From assembly GCA_039105265.1 (NCBI GenBank), contig JAPFFF010000002.1, positions 1,860,001 to 1,924,000 on the forward strand: a stretch of 64,000 nt of DNA, given 5' to 3'. This document shows, one piece after another, positions 19,975-30,232 of the stretch (position 1 is the stretch's first letter; each line of letters opens with the position of its first letter). The notes below the pieces were generated by a model that did no database searches, was not told the origin of the DNA, and saw only the letters and a program-made list of their open reading frames with translations. A program made the position numbers and the translations under genes. This DNA is from Tritrichomonas musculus (taxonomy: Eukaryota > Parabasalia > Tritrichomonadida > Tritrichomonadidae).

Positions 19975-20787
19975 ATGTCAATTAAAGTTTATTCTTTGTT
20001 ATCAGGAGAAACAGAGAAGCTAAAAGACAAAGACATAGAGATAAGTGTTAATGATGAAAACAAATTCGATATCATAAGAGGTGGAGACTCTAATGATTAT
20101 CCAAAATTCAGTTGCTTATATAATAAGGAAGAGATAGACATAAAATTGGTTAGTAACTATCTGGAAAAAAATGGGCTAGAGTCTTTTGGTGCTCTTAACA
20201 TTATGGGAGGTAAAGGTATATATACATGGAATACTGATGGTACACTAACGACAAAAATACAATATTGTGCTAGTCTCAATAAACTATATGAAAGATTAAG
20301 AGACAGTGCCAAAAATTTAGAAGTCTTTTTAACCAAAATGAGGGAAGATGTAGATTCTGGTATTGCACCCGGAGCTACCTTAAAATATTTTACTGGAGGG
20401 ATAAGTGATAAAGATATAATAGAAGAAGAATATGATGTTAGTACATATAAGAAGTTAATAGAAGCATTAACTGCGAATCAAAAAGGTATGTTAGATGTTA
20501 TGAATTTAATGATTCAAAATATAGATGAAGTTAATAATGCAATTGTTCCAAGTATCGATTGGAATACATTAAAGGACTTAAAAATAATTGTCGAACATGT
20601 AGATGAAACTACCAAAGCAATTACCTATGGAACAGATACAATAAAACCTAAAAACATGGAAACTATAATAAAAGAGTTAAGTACAAGTAATGATAATATA
20701 TCAAAGTGGATAAAAAATAATACTGTTGATTTTACTGAGATTGAGCCAATTAAATATGTAGATTTAAAAGTTAATGAAACTACTATA

Positions 20788-22063
20788 GGGGTCTCAAAAA
20801 GTTTTTAGGGCGACCATCTTTGGAATGGTTTGAAAATGTAATATTTTAATAACATATAGTAGTGATCTTAGTAACATTATATTTCTTATCAAATTAAATT
20901 TTCATTCTTTATTCATAGAGTTAAAGGTCAAAAAGTTCGTTTAAAATTAAAAATATAAACGTATAATCAAATGTCTGAAATAGAGCAGCGAGGAATCATT
21001 CATTATTATTATCTAAAAGGAAAAATGCCAGCTCAAATACACCAAAAACTTGTTAATGTATATCAATGCAATGCGCTGAAACCCAAAACTGTTGAATACT
21101 GGTATCATGAATTTAAATGCGGGCGTGTAACGATTGATGATAAGCCCAGATCAGGGAGACCGCCATTAGATGATTTGGATGCAATTATTCTTAAAACATT
21201 AACAGAATATCCTTTTAGTTCTGTTTCACAAATAAGTGATGTTTGTGGTTGTTCAATTGGTACTGCTTATAACCGTTTAACTGAAGTTCTCGGTTACAAA
21301 AAATACACTTTACGTTGGGTGCCTTATTCTCTGACAAATGATCTGAAAAATAAAAGAGTAAATGGTGCACTGGAATTAAAATCAATACTTGTTTCTGGGT
21401 TACAAAAAGATTTCATTAATCTGATCACAGGAGACCAATCATGGTTCTTTTTGTCTTATGAACCAGCAAAAAAATGGTCAATATCTAAAGATGATGTGCC
21501 ATTTAGGGTTTCAAAAAGTATATGTACTGAAAAAGTGATGATTACAGTAATGTTCTCAAAAAATCGAATTTTTCATATTGATATGATGAAGAAAGGTCAA
21601 TCTTTTAATACAGAATATTTTATTAATAATGTGCTTGAACCAACAATTGATGAATTTAGAAAAACATCAAAAAAGAAAAAGCTTAAACTCCATCTCGATA
21701 ATTGTAGAGTTCACAACTCGAAAAAATCAAATGAGTGGTATAATAAAAATGGTGTTGTGAGGGTGCCACATCCTCCATACAGCCCAGACTTGGCACCCTC
21801 AGATTACTTTCTTTTCGGATATCTGAAAGAAAAGCTAGCTGGATTATCTTTCACCTCACCTGAAGAATTATTTGACGCAATAACCAAAATCTTGCATGAG
21901 ATACCAAGTGACATAATGAACAAGGTTTTTGAATCATGGATAAAGAGATGCGATGAAATAATAAATAATAATGGTGAATATATTAAGTAAAGATTATTAT
22001 ATTTTAATATTATAACTTTAATCTGTTTCTTTAATAGTCGCCCTAAAAACTTTTTGAGACCCC
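20788..22063 (+). mobile_element. mariner transposon, whole
   Basis: A 1,276-bp element with 27-bp terminal inverted repeats at 20788-20814 and 22037-22063, beginning GGGGTCTCAAAAAGTTTTTA, flanked by TA (20786-20787 and 22064-22065). It holds one uninterrupted transposase gene of 339 codons. The identical repeats and open frame mean that the insertion is recent and the element could be autonomous. It lies inside the fiber gene of B2. Confidence 0.93.
20971..21990 (+). CDS. mariner transposase (D,D34D)
   Basis: The 339-residue enzyme cuts and pastes the surrounding transposon. The N-terminal helix-turn-helix part includes TVEYWYHEFKCG and ends in DKPRSGRPP, the usual mariner linker. Catalytic acids are visible at D155 (TGDQSWFF), D243 (HLDNCRVHNS) and D278 (YSPDLAPSDYFLFG), with exactly 34 residues between the last two, which defines the mariner group. 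The length matches the family norm (about 340-350). The start is the first ATG after the left repeat, preceded by an A/T-rich stretch. There is no sign of decay. Confidence 0.95.
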   Translation: MSEIEQRGIIHYYYLKGKMPAQIHQKLVNVYQCNALKPKTVEYWYHEFKCGRVTIDDKPRSGRPPLDDLDAIILKTLTEYPFSSVSQISDVCGCSIGTAYNRLTEVLGYKKYTLRWVPYSLTNDLKNKRVNGALELKSILVSGLQKDFINLITGDQSWFFLSYEPAKKWSISKDDVPFRVSKSICTEKVMITVMFSKNRIFHIDMMKKGQSFNTEYFINNVLEPTIDEFRKTSKKKKLKLHLDNCRVHNSKKSNEWYNKNGVVRVPHPPYSPDLAPSDYFLFGYLKEKLAGLSFTSPEELFDAITKILHEIPSDIMNKVFESWIKRCDEIINNNGEYIK

Positions 22064-25000
22064 TATAATGAAACTATCTTTGATGTCAATGAGACAAAGA
22101 TAAATAACATGAAAGACTTTGCTGAGAAAACAAATACAACAGCTGCTAATATTACTAAATGGATAGATGCATTAAATGATCAAACCATAAGTTATGAGAC
22201 TCTCTTGAACTTAACAGGTGGTAATACTTCCATGTGCCTAATTAATAAAACAACTGGCGAACCAGAAATACATGAGGTTAAAATAGAAATAGATGAAACA
22301 CCACCACCACCTACTCCAACACCTGAGCCAACTCCAGACCCTACACCTACACCTACGCCTACACCTACTCCAACTGAACCACCAAAAGAGTTAGTTAACA
22401 AAGAAGATATGGTTTATGTAATTCCTCCTATTGATGAATTAAAGAAACTCGAAGAATATACGATTCCAAAAATTATAGAACCAGAAGTACTCAAATTAAC
22501 AGTATCCAAGTTTTGGTTATATAGTAAAAAGACAATAGGATGGATAAAAGACTTATTGTATAATATCATTTCAACTACCCTATATCTTACTAAACAGCCT
22601 ATTAAATTAACTTATAAAACAATTGCTTTTGCGACAAAAGAATTTATGAAGATTATATATAACTTATTTTATTTTATCTGGTATGGTATTGATAGTATTG
22701 TGGATATTGCATATGAAGCTGTTAAAGATAATGAAAAAGTGGGGGTAATCTTTTATATTGGAGGAGAAGATGCAGATGCTGACTTTAAGGATGTAGATTT
22801 GCATCAGGTCATTGATGAGATAAAAGAATTGACACCAAGACTTAATAACAAAATTGATGAATTAAAGAATGAAGGAATTCGAATGATTAAAATAGCATAT
22901 AGCTCATTTACATTATTTTGGAGCAACTTATGGCACTTCATAGTTGATTTTATCATGAACTACCCGAAGTTAGTTAATAATATTATACAGATAGGCGGAA
23001 ATTGGATAGATGCTCAATTTTGGCAATATATAGGAGGTTATTCTGATTTAATTCTGTATGTTTATGTAATGCTTGTATATGCAATCGCTGGGGGTTTAGG
23101 CGTTGGGGCATTTTGTTTATGTGTAATTCTAATAGCTGCCCTTTTCGAACCAATAGGAAGAGGTGCCCAATGGATTTTAAATAAGATTACACGACATCCT
23201 CCTCATGCTCGTACACTTGAAGTTGATGATAATGACGTTGTTAATACTGATGATGAAAATAGCTTTGATATTGTTGACCCTGATGGAAATAAAATTGTGA
23301 TTGAGATTGATGATGATATATTAGAAGTATTTCGAAATCAATATAACTCATTGGTCTCCAAATATCAAGCAATCTATGAAGTTGTTCCCTCTACTCCATC
23401 AACTGACTCCATGTATTTTACCTTGAAGGAATCAGACCAGTTATATTTATATAGACCATCTAAGACGTATGAAGAATCCAATTATTATTGTATGAGATGG
23501 GATATAGATAAAGATTATGACATACCACAAAATTTAGTATTTAGATTCAAAGACTATCTATTTGGTCATAACTGGGAATTAACATGGGATGGTAAAAATT
23601 GGACAGGAAATAATTGTCAAAACATGTGTACAGAAAAGATATCATTCATGAACACAAATAACGGTGCGCCTGCTTTAACAATCAAACATAACGAAAGAAT
23701 TGGGAGATGGATAAAAGGAACAATAAAGGAAGATTTAACAGATGATGATAATTATGCTCATATCTTGAAAGATTATCTTACCAATTGGAGGGTTGTTAAG
23801 AAAGATGGAACCATATTAAGTGAAGGAATAACTGCAACTTTTGATTCAAGTGGTTCAGGTACTTTTACTCAAGATGGATATAAATATGAACAAGCTAGAA
23901 TGTATGTTGATGCACCAAGTGGATTAAATGCAGATGATGGATTATATGTTTATGCTGACCTAAATATTAATGGAAATATAACTGAATTAAAATGGGATTG
24001 TCATCCTACTCATTGTATTAATTCAGGTGTTATGCATACCTATGGGTCAAATCCTTGTCTCGAATCATTTAATTATCATCGAGAAAAAAGGCATTCCATT
24101 AAAATCATTGAAGGATTTAATGTAAGAACATTCGAATATAAATAGAGAAAGAATTCTTTGAATTTGATGTAAAAGTTAATCCATTCGATATAATTATTCA
24201 ACAACAATTTTTTGAAGTAGAGCCAGACCCAAGAAAATGCACTACCATATCGACAGATTATAATATTTATTCATCAAAGATTATATGGGCTGATAATATC
24301 ATGACTATTCGTCGAGACTTAAATGTTGTTGGTGGAATCACAGATATATTAGCCTATGATTATGCTATATTGAAACAGACAGTTGATAATCTAGTTGAAC
24401 AAATGAGAATTCAAGCCATGTATAATGAATATACTGATAGTATTAAACAAGGTGTAGCAGTTGCGAATAGTATATTAAATATTTTAGCATCAACAGTTTG
24501 TATTGCAAGTGCCCTTTCAACATTAAATATGTCCAATAACTCCGTAACTATTAATACATATCAAACAAGACCTTTCCCAGCAGGTCCAGGAGAAAATGGT
24601 GGAGGAGGTGGTGGTGGTGGTGGCGGTTATCCAGGTGATGGAGGTAGTGGCTTTCAAGGTAAGTTTTTGGTGAATGTTGATTTGAAGGCTGATAAGATGA
24701 CTATGGAAAGATTTTTACCAATAACAACAACTGTTCAAAATCCTGTTGCTGGAGCTATTTCAACATTCTCAGCTACACAGGTTGTCCTTTCGACAACACA
24801 TGCACTGACTCAGTTAGGAAATGCTATTGCTACACTTGGTTCGAATGTCTTACACTTCTTTAGGAATAGACCAGATACAAATGGAACTGAAATATTAAAT
24901 ATTAATTCATCCTCGATTACAATAACTGATAATGATACTGATAATGCAACAAATACTATCACAACCACTGAGCAATCATTAGAGAGAACTCATAGAGAAG

Positions 25001-26545
25001 TTCAGCCACAGGTTGTTACAGATGAAACAGATGAGATTCGAACAGATATAACTGTACCACAGACTACAATGACCAATAGGGCTTCAACTACGATTGCACT
25101 TAGGAATCAAGTTCCTGTTATCAATATATCTGGAATCCAGTATACCTTAGAAGATATTGCGGATATGACAAGAGAAGAACGAAATGCATTAGTTTCTAGT
25201 CATCCTGAAGTATTACGTATCCAATATCATGGAAGAGAGTGGTTTAATGTGTATGATTTGTTTTATAATGACCAACTCATTATCCATAATAATGTATTTC
25301 AACGAAGGACTCTAATAAGACCAGCTGATATTGAGATGACAGATAGAATACATAGAGCTACTGATAATAATTGGTCAATAGAATGGGAAGGAACAACATA
25401 CACAGCGAGAGATATTGAACAATTATCTATGCAAGACAGATTAAATTTACCATTTGTACAAAATGGAGATATTGGATTAGAACCTTACTTGAATGACCAA
25501 ACAATGGAAGCATGGATAAATATTATTGATCATAGAGGAGAGACTATTGACCCAATTGTTGCTACTATTGATTATTCAGCACCAACTACAGCAAATATTA
25601 GTGGAGGTCAAGTACGATTTGTTGGAATAAATTCACAGATAGAAGTCAATGCAAATGGAGTTAGATATCAGCATTATGACCTTGTTGCCACAACAGATAC
25701 TTGGACAGTACCAGGAACAACACCAGCAATAACAGCAAGAATGATAGAACAAATGAGTGATGAACAAAGAGGGGAACTAATGGATAATATTTATTCTCAT
25801 GGTAATCTTTTAGCTTTTAATGATACATTAGATGAAACAACTGGTGAAGAAATAACACAAGTACTATATAATGGAAATGTAGTTGCTACAATAGATAGAA
25901 GAAGACTACATGTAATTAATATTGTGAATGGAGTGATAGAAATGTACCAACAAGATGGTGTTATAAGTGCAACTACCCAGGTTATTATGGGAGCAGTAGG
26001 TTATGTTGCTAGAAGGTTCTTACATGGTCAATGGCAGTTTGTTAGACATCATCCTGGTGATGCAGCAGCTATAGCAGGAGTAGCAGCAGAAGCATATGTA
26101 GCAAATAGAATAGGATTATTTAATATTCCAAGTTGGTTCCGTCGTTATGATAACCCAGAAACATTAGCAGAGGAAGATGTATTAGAAAAGATTCTTGCAT
26201 GGGCATATCAAGAAGAAACAGATGATGAACCTGAACTTGAAATAACAATGAAGGATGCTGATAAGATGATGGTTTCATTTGATACATGTATTAATATTGC
26301 AAAGACATATCGCGATACTTTAAAGGGTACAATAGCATTCATGTGCGAGAAAATCAAAGAGCTTGAAAATAAGTCAAGAACAAAACATCCATTAGAAGAT
26401 ATAGATATGACTGCTTATATTACTAAAGTAGAAGTGAAGGAAAAGATAGACCAGAAGGATGCATATATTGATACTCTTGAGGCAAGACTTGCAGCACTTG
26501 AAGCTAAATGCGCTAACATCGAATGAGAAGTTTTATTTAACTAAA

Positions 26546-29236
26546 ATGAGTGATACTACTACAAGATTTAAAGGAGATATACAGTTTAAGATAGGGGATG
26601 CTACTCGAAAAGGTAGCCAGTTATTAACCTTGGGTGACTTAGATAACTATGTACAGACAGGTCATTTATTTAATGAGGTCGAAGGTTTACCAGAAGTTGA
26701 TATTAAAAATAAAAATATACAGTATGTATCATTTGAGTCTTCAACAACAACTTACAATATCCTTAAGTTTGTTAATTTGCATGAAGACTTCATGAATAAG
26801 CTCAATGATTTAAAAACCCAGACTAATATATTTATGGTTGTCTTGAGGAAGAATATAGAATATGATACAAGTGGTAATTTAGTCAAGGAGTTCTACATAT
26901 ATGTTAAAGATGGTCAAGTATATTCTCCTTTGATAACTAAAAGTAGTAATGGATGTAGTATAAATAATAGTACTATTATGGGATATATGAATATAGCTTT
27001 TGATAGTAAACTAGACTTCAGCCCATTTACCTTGTGGCTGAATGGGGAGTTGAGCATAATGAATGAATATATAACTGATTCTTTACAAACAGAGAAGGCA
27101 ATAAAGTGTTCTATAATAAAAGCTGATAATGCATTGAGTTTACGTAAGAGTGATGTACTATACTTATATAAGCCTACATCAACTAGTCAGGTTGTGATAG
27201 ATAACAAGAAGTATTGGTTACTTCAATGGAACATAGATACTGGATATACTATACCTAATGACTTAGAGTTTAGGTTTAATGAGTATTGTTTTGGTAATAA
27301 GTGGTTTTTATCATGGGATGGTACAAAATGGGTAGGTGATAACATACAAGGTCATATCAATGGTAGATTAGTTAATGGATTAAATAAGGAGAATGAGTAT
27401 GGTGAAGATGGTACCTACATACAAGTCAAGAGGAGTGAGAGGAACATGAAACTGATTAATAAGCCTAATGACTACTCTCCTGATAACATACTACATTACA
27501 TGATTCATGGAGGTAAGTGCAAAATAGACTGTTTTGTAAAATTAAAGACAGGGGAGATAGAACCTTTTTCGAAATATGGTCTAGGCTTTCAAAAAAGTCA
27601 AGGAGGTACAAAAGATGGATATGATATTGAATCAATAAGGTGCTATAAGATGAATAATGCTACTAAAAAATTAGAAACTAGTGCTATTGATGAACTCTAC
27701 CTTGATATAACCCTTGAAGGTTCTAAAAATGCAAATAGGTTCTCAGTTCGACCTACAGGAAAAGAAGGCAATGGAGGAGACAAGGTATGGTTGTTCTTAC
27801 ATGGTGTACTTGATTCATGTGAACAGCTTGAATATACATATGCAGCTTCGACTACTAATGACTCAAGGGATATTAAGATATATTTAGCTGATGAATATGT
27901 TGATCCAATAGATGAGGTTCATTGGGATGCAACTACTAACCCATTCGAGTATATCATTAAGCCGCAATTTTATGAAGTATCCCAAAATTTTAATGGGGCA
28001 ACAACTTTATATACTGATTATAATATTACCTCCTCTAAGATAATTACTGCTGATAATATTACTACTATGAGGAGTGATTTAAACTTAGTCACCAACAATG
28101 TAGATGTTATTAGCTATGATGTTAACGAAATGAACACTGTTATGGAAAGCTTAAAAGGTAGAGTATCAAGGACTGAACAAGTTACTCAACTTCTGGAGGA
28201 TGATGTAGATAATTTGCGTATAGTCTCTTGGACAGAATTAGCTTTTGTAGTTGCAGGTACTGCTGGATCAATAGGTTCTATTGGTATACAGCTATTTCCA
28301 GATGGTATAAGCTTTCCTACCATAAAAGGTGGAGGATTCCTTAAAAGGTTATTCTCGCGTAAGTCAACCAAAGGTATGAGTGATTTAGTTAGAAATAGCA
28401 TTAACTTCATGTCAGGTACTACAGCAAGAAGCATAACCAAAGATATAACACCTATAATTACCTGGTGTGAGGAAGAGTATAAGCAACTTGATGAACTACC
28501 TTTTACTGATGAGAATGATAACCCTGATACTGGAACCTTGACATTAAGTGGTGCTATGGATATTAGTAATATGTTTAGGGACTCACTCAAGCCTTGTTTC
28601 AAGTTGTTAGCTGAGAAGGTCAATGAGCTAGAGGCTGAGTTTGATAATTACCCTACTGTGGATGAAGCTAATGAAGCCTTGAAGGAGTGTGTATTAAATA
28701 AAGACATTAGCAAAAATAGAGAGAAAAATGATTTGATATACAAAGAATCTATTGAAGTGCCATTTGAAAATGTACAAGATAGTTCAGGATTGTGGGAAGT
28801 CAAAATAAAAATGGGTAGAGGGACTCGTTTTGTTGGAACGATAACTAATGACGATGGTGTTGTGAAGAATTTTGATTTTATGTTTGATTATGATGATGAT
28901 GTCCCTGATGGTAGTGAAATTTATATCAGTACAGAAATTGATGGAATCACTTATTACATTAACTATTATCAAACTGAAAATGGTGAATGGCACCTTTCTA
29001 TAGAGAGGAATAAAGGATATTTAGATACCAAATTAACATTAGCAGAAAAAATATTGAAACAGGATGAAATAGCTTTAAAGAGTGATATTACATCATTATT
29101 GGATGACTTATATTGGAGAATATTTTATTCAGGATTTCACAAATCATATTATGAGGATATCCCAGAATTATGTTGGTATTCTTACGATACTAGTTCTAAA
29201 AAATTAATTGTATGCATCGAATATGCAAGTTTATAA
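26546..29236 (+). CDS. fiber-like protein, second gene (B2)
   Basis: The start at MSDTTTRFKGDIQFK is preferred over an upstream in-frame ATG because of the preceding TTTTATTTAACTAAA leader, the type seen before other genes here. The product (about 896 residues) corresponds to the C-terminal half of the single fiber protein of element C: IFMVVLRKNIEYD, ALSLRKSDVLYLYKP, FNEYCFGNKWFLSWDG, TLYTDYNITSSKIITADN. A hydrophobic Gly-rich helix lies near 28,240-28,310. In C and D the equivalent region is one frame with the N-terminal half, so B2 has a two-gene arrangement 19 bases apart. Confidence 0.6.
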   Translation: MSDTTTRFKGDIQFKIGDATRKGSQLLTLGDLDNYVQTGHLFNEVEGLPEVDIKNKNIQYVSFESSTTTYNILKFVNLHEDFMNKLNDLKTQTNIFMVVLRKNIEYDTSGNLVKEFYIYVKDGQVYSPLITKSSNGCSINNSTIMGYMNIAFDSKLDFSPFTLWLNGELSIMNEYITDSLQTEKAIKCSIIKADNALSLRKSDVLYLYKPTSTSQVVIDNKKYWLLQWNIDTGYTIPNDLEFRFNEYCFGNKWFLSWDGTKWVGDNIQGHINGRLVNGLNKENEYGEDGTYIQVKRSERNMKLINKPNDYSPDNILHYMIHGGKCKIDCFVKLKTGEIEPFSKYGLGFQKSQGGTKDGYDIESIRCYKMNNATKKLETSAIDELYLDITLEGSKNANRFSVRPTGKEGNGGDKVWLFLHGVLDSCEQLEYTYAASTTNDSRDIKIYLADEYVDPIDEVHWDATTNPFEYIIKPQFYEVSQNFNGATTLYTDYNITSSKIITADNITTMRSDLNLVTNNVDVISYDVNEMNTVMESLKGRVSRTEQVTQLLEDDVDNLRIVSWTELAFVVAGTAGSIGSIGIQLFPDGISFPTIKGGGFLKRLFSRKSTKGMSDLVRNSINFMSGTTARSITKDITPIITWCEEEYKQLDELPFTDENDNPDTGTLTLSGAMDISNMFRDSLKPCFKLLAEKVNELEAEFDNYPTVDEANEALKECVLNKDISKNREKNDLIYKESIEVPFENVQDSSGLWEVKIKMGRGTRFVGTITNDDGVVKNFDFMFDYDDDVPDGSEIYISTEIDGITYYINYYQTENGEWHLSIERNKGYLDTKLTLAEKILKQDEIALKSDITSLLDDLYWRIFYSGFHKSYYEDIPELCWYSYDTSSKKLIVCIEYASL

Positions 29237-29398
29237 ATGGAAATGTTATTTATATTTTACGATTCAAATGAAAAGAAGCATTATGTTAGAGTTAATTATA
29301 GTGAAGGATTTGCAGTACTAGATGAAATATATGGTGAAGATAAACTTAGAGAATCCAATAGAATAAGAGATTTTGAATATGAATTTCCACGTATCGAT
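29237..29398 (+). CDS. unknown small frame, interrupted by element C
   Basis: A frame starts directly after the stop of the previous one (MEMLFIFYDSNEKKHYVRV...) and reads to the start of element C at 29399. The visible part has 54 residues with no recognisable domain. It may be the next small gene of B2 or a tail of the fiber protein. Confidence 0.35.
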
Positions 29399-29450
29399 AG
29401 TAGTAATGGTAAGGAGGGCTACGTGTCTTCGACCCTCCGCCCATCCTTAC
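29399..29450. repeat. terminal hairpin and left end of element C
   Basis: AGTAGTA starts at 29399. GTAAGG (29409-29414) pairs with CCTTAC (29445-29450), and GGGC (29416-29419) with GCCC (29439-29442). The plan is the same as at 40885 and, in reverse, 17515 and 10192. Confidence 0.7.
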
Positions 29451-29485
29451 AGCCGAAAAACAGCTACTTTTAAAAATGAGACACC

Positions 29486-29594
29486 CCTCAAACCATGTCA
29501 AATTCGTGGATTCTGAGGTGAAGAATCATTTGGGAATTTTTTGTTTTTCAAGTGAAATACCACTCAAACATGTCAAATTCGTGAATCATGAGTG
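29486..29594. repeat. subterminal hairpin repeats of element C
   Basis: A unit of about 75 bp occurs twice with shared words CATGTCAAATTCGTG and ATTTT. Each copy can fold: CCTCA (29486-29490) with TGAGG (29514-29518), and CACTCA (29561-29566) with TGAGTG (29589-29594). The stem bases differ between copies but pairing is kept. The rest of 29,451-29,777 is A/T-rich with no gene seen. Confidence 0.7.
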
Positions 29595-29777
29595 TAAAAT
29601 TCATTTGCATATTTTTATTTTCGGGTGAACAATGGAAGAGTTTTCAGACAGGTTTTTCAGCCGATTTTCATGAAATTATACATCTGATAAAAAAGTAAAA
29701 AAAAATGATTTTTCATAAGAAGAAATAACCTCGAACTTTTTTTAATAAATTTTTTTATCCGGTATACAAATAATAAA

Positions 29778-30044
29778 ATGGCTACAAGAATTGAAAAACT
29801 TAATGAATTCATCAACGATTTTTACAGATCAGTTGACGATATCAACGAAATAGAAACCGTTGAAGATATTTTAAATAATTTACCATTTGAAGAAGATGAA
29901 GATTACGAAGATGCTGTTGAAATGTTAGATTATTTATACGGCATTGATGATATCAATAAAAGATTAACTGCCGCATATAACGATGATGAAGCAATGGACG
30001 TTAAAATAGCAACCATAGATGTAATACTCGCAACATTGTTTTAA
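29778..30044 (+). CDS. small acidic protein, 88 aa (element C)
   Basis: Function unknown. The product is strongly acidic and probably all-helical (segments IEKLNEFINDFYRSVDDINE and EEDEDYEDAVEMLDYLYG). It is the first gene after the left terminus of C and follows a T-rich tract and AATAATAAAATG. No relative occurs elsewhere in the window. DNA mimicry or regulation would suit such an acidic protein, but there is no direct evidence. Confidence 0.55.
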   Translation: MATRIEKLNEFINDFYRSVDDINEIETVEDILNNLPFEEDEDYEDAVEMLDYLYGIDDINKRLTAAYNDDEAMDVKIATIDVILATLF

Positions 30045-30071
30045 AAAATGATTTTACATCAAACGGAATTG

Positions 30072-30133
30072 TTATTTTTGCATTTGACCACAAACGTGAT
30101 TTTTTATTTTTGCATCTGATCGCAAACGAAACA
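30072..30133. repeat. two 32-bp direct repeats before the polymerase gene
   Basis: TTATTTTTGCAT starts at 30072 and again at 30104, each followed by CTGA- or TTGA-type words and a CAAACG. A similar TTGTTATTTTTGC word lies near 34,658 at the end of the small basic gene. These may be regulatory or part of a terminator. Confidence 0.5.
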
Positions 30134-30232
30134 AATTTTTGCGAAATTTACAAAACTTATTTTTTATTAAAAATATAATTTATGTTGAGCTATCAAAATT
30201 TATTTTATTTTTATTTTTTATTTTTATCATAA

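Larger units (their letters stand above)
19975..26526 (+). pseudogene. fiber-like giant surface protein, first gene (B2)
   Basis: The N terminus MSIKVYSLLSGETEKLKDKD and a CLYNKEEID segment match the B1 and D genes. Later come a Pro-Thr repeat (about 22,300-22,385), a strong membrane-type helix near 23,050-23,150 (LILYVYVMLVYAIAGGLG), the module ESDQLYLYRPS with FKDYLFGHNWELTWDG, MTIRRDLNVVGG, and a glycine-rich linker near 24,595-24,660. Another Ala-rich hydrophobic stretch lies near 26,060. The call to host-attachment or membrane interaction is inferred from these parts. The gene is interrupted by a mariner (20788-22063) and has about one further break. Confidence 0.65.
17516..29398. mobile_element. 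Polinton-type element B2, polymerase-fiber part
   Basis: B2 holds a polymerase remnant, a remnant of the 245-family gene, and a fiber locus of two frames, in the same order as in element D (PolB, reverse 245-family, fiber). It is interrupted on the left by B1 at 17515/17516 and on the right by C at 29398/29399, and it carries a whole mariner. It is broken in several places (about four). Confidence 0.65.

Noticed and set aside
22192-22401. Reverse-strand Gly-Val repeat frame
   Set aside because: It is the mirror of the Pro-Thr repeat of the B2 fiber gene.
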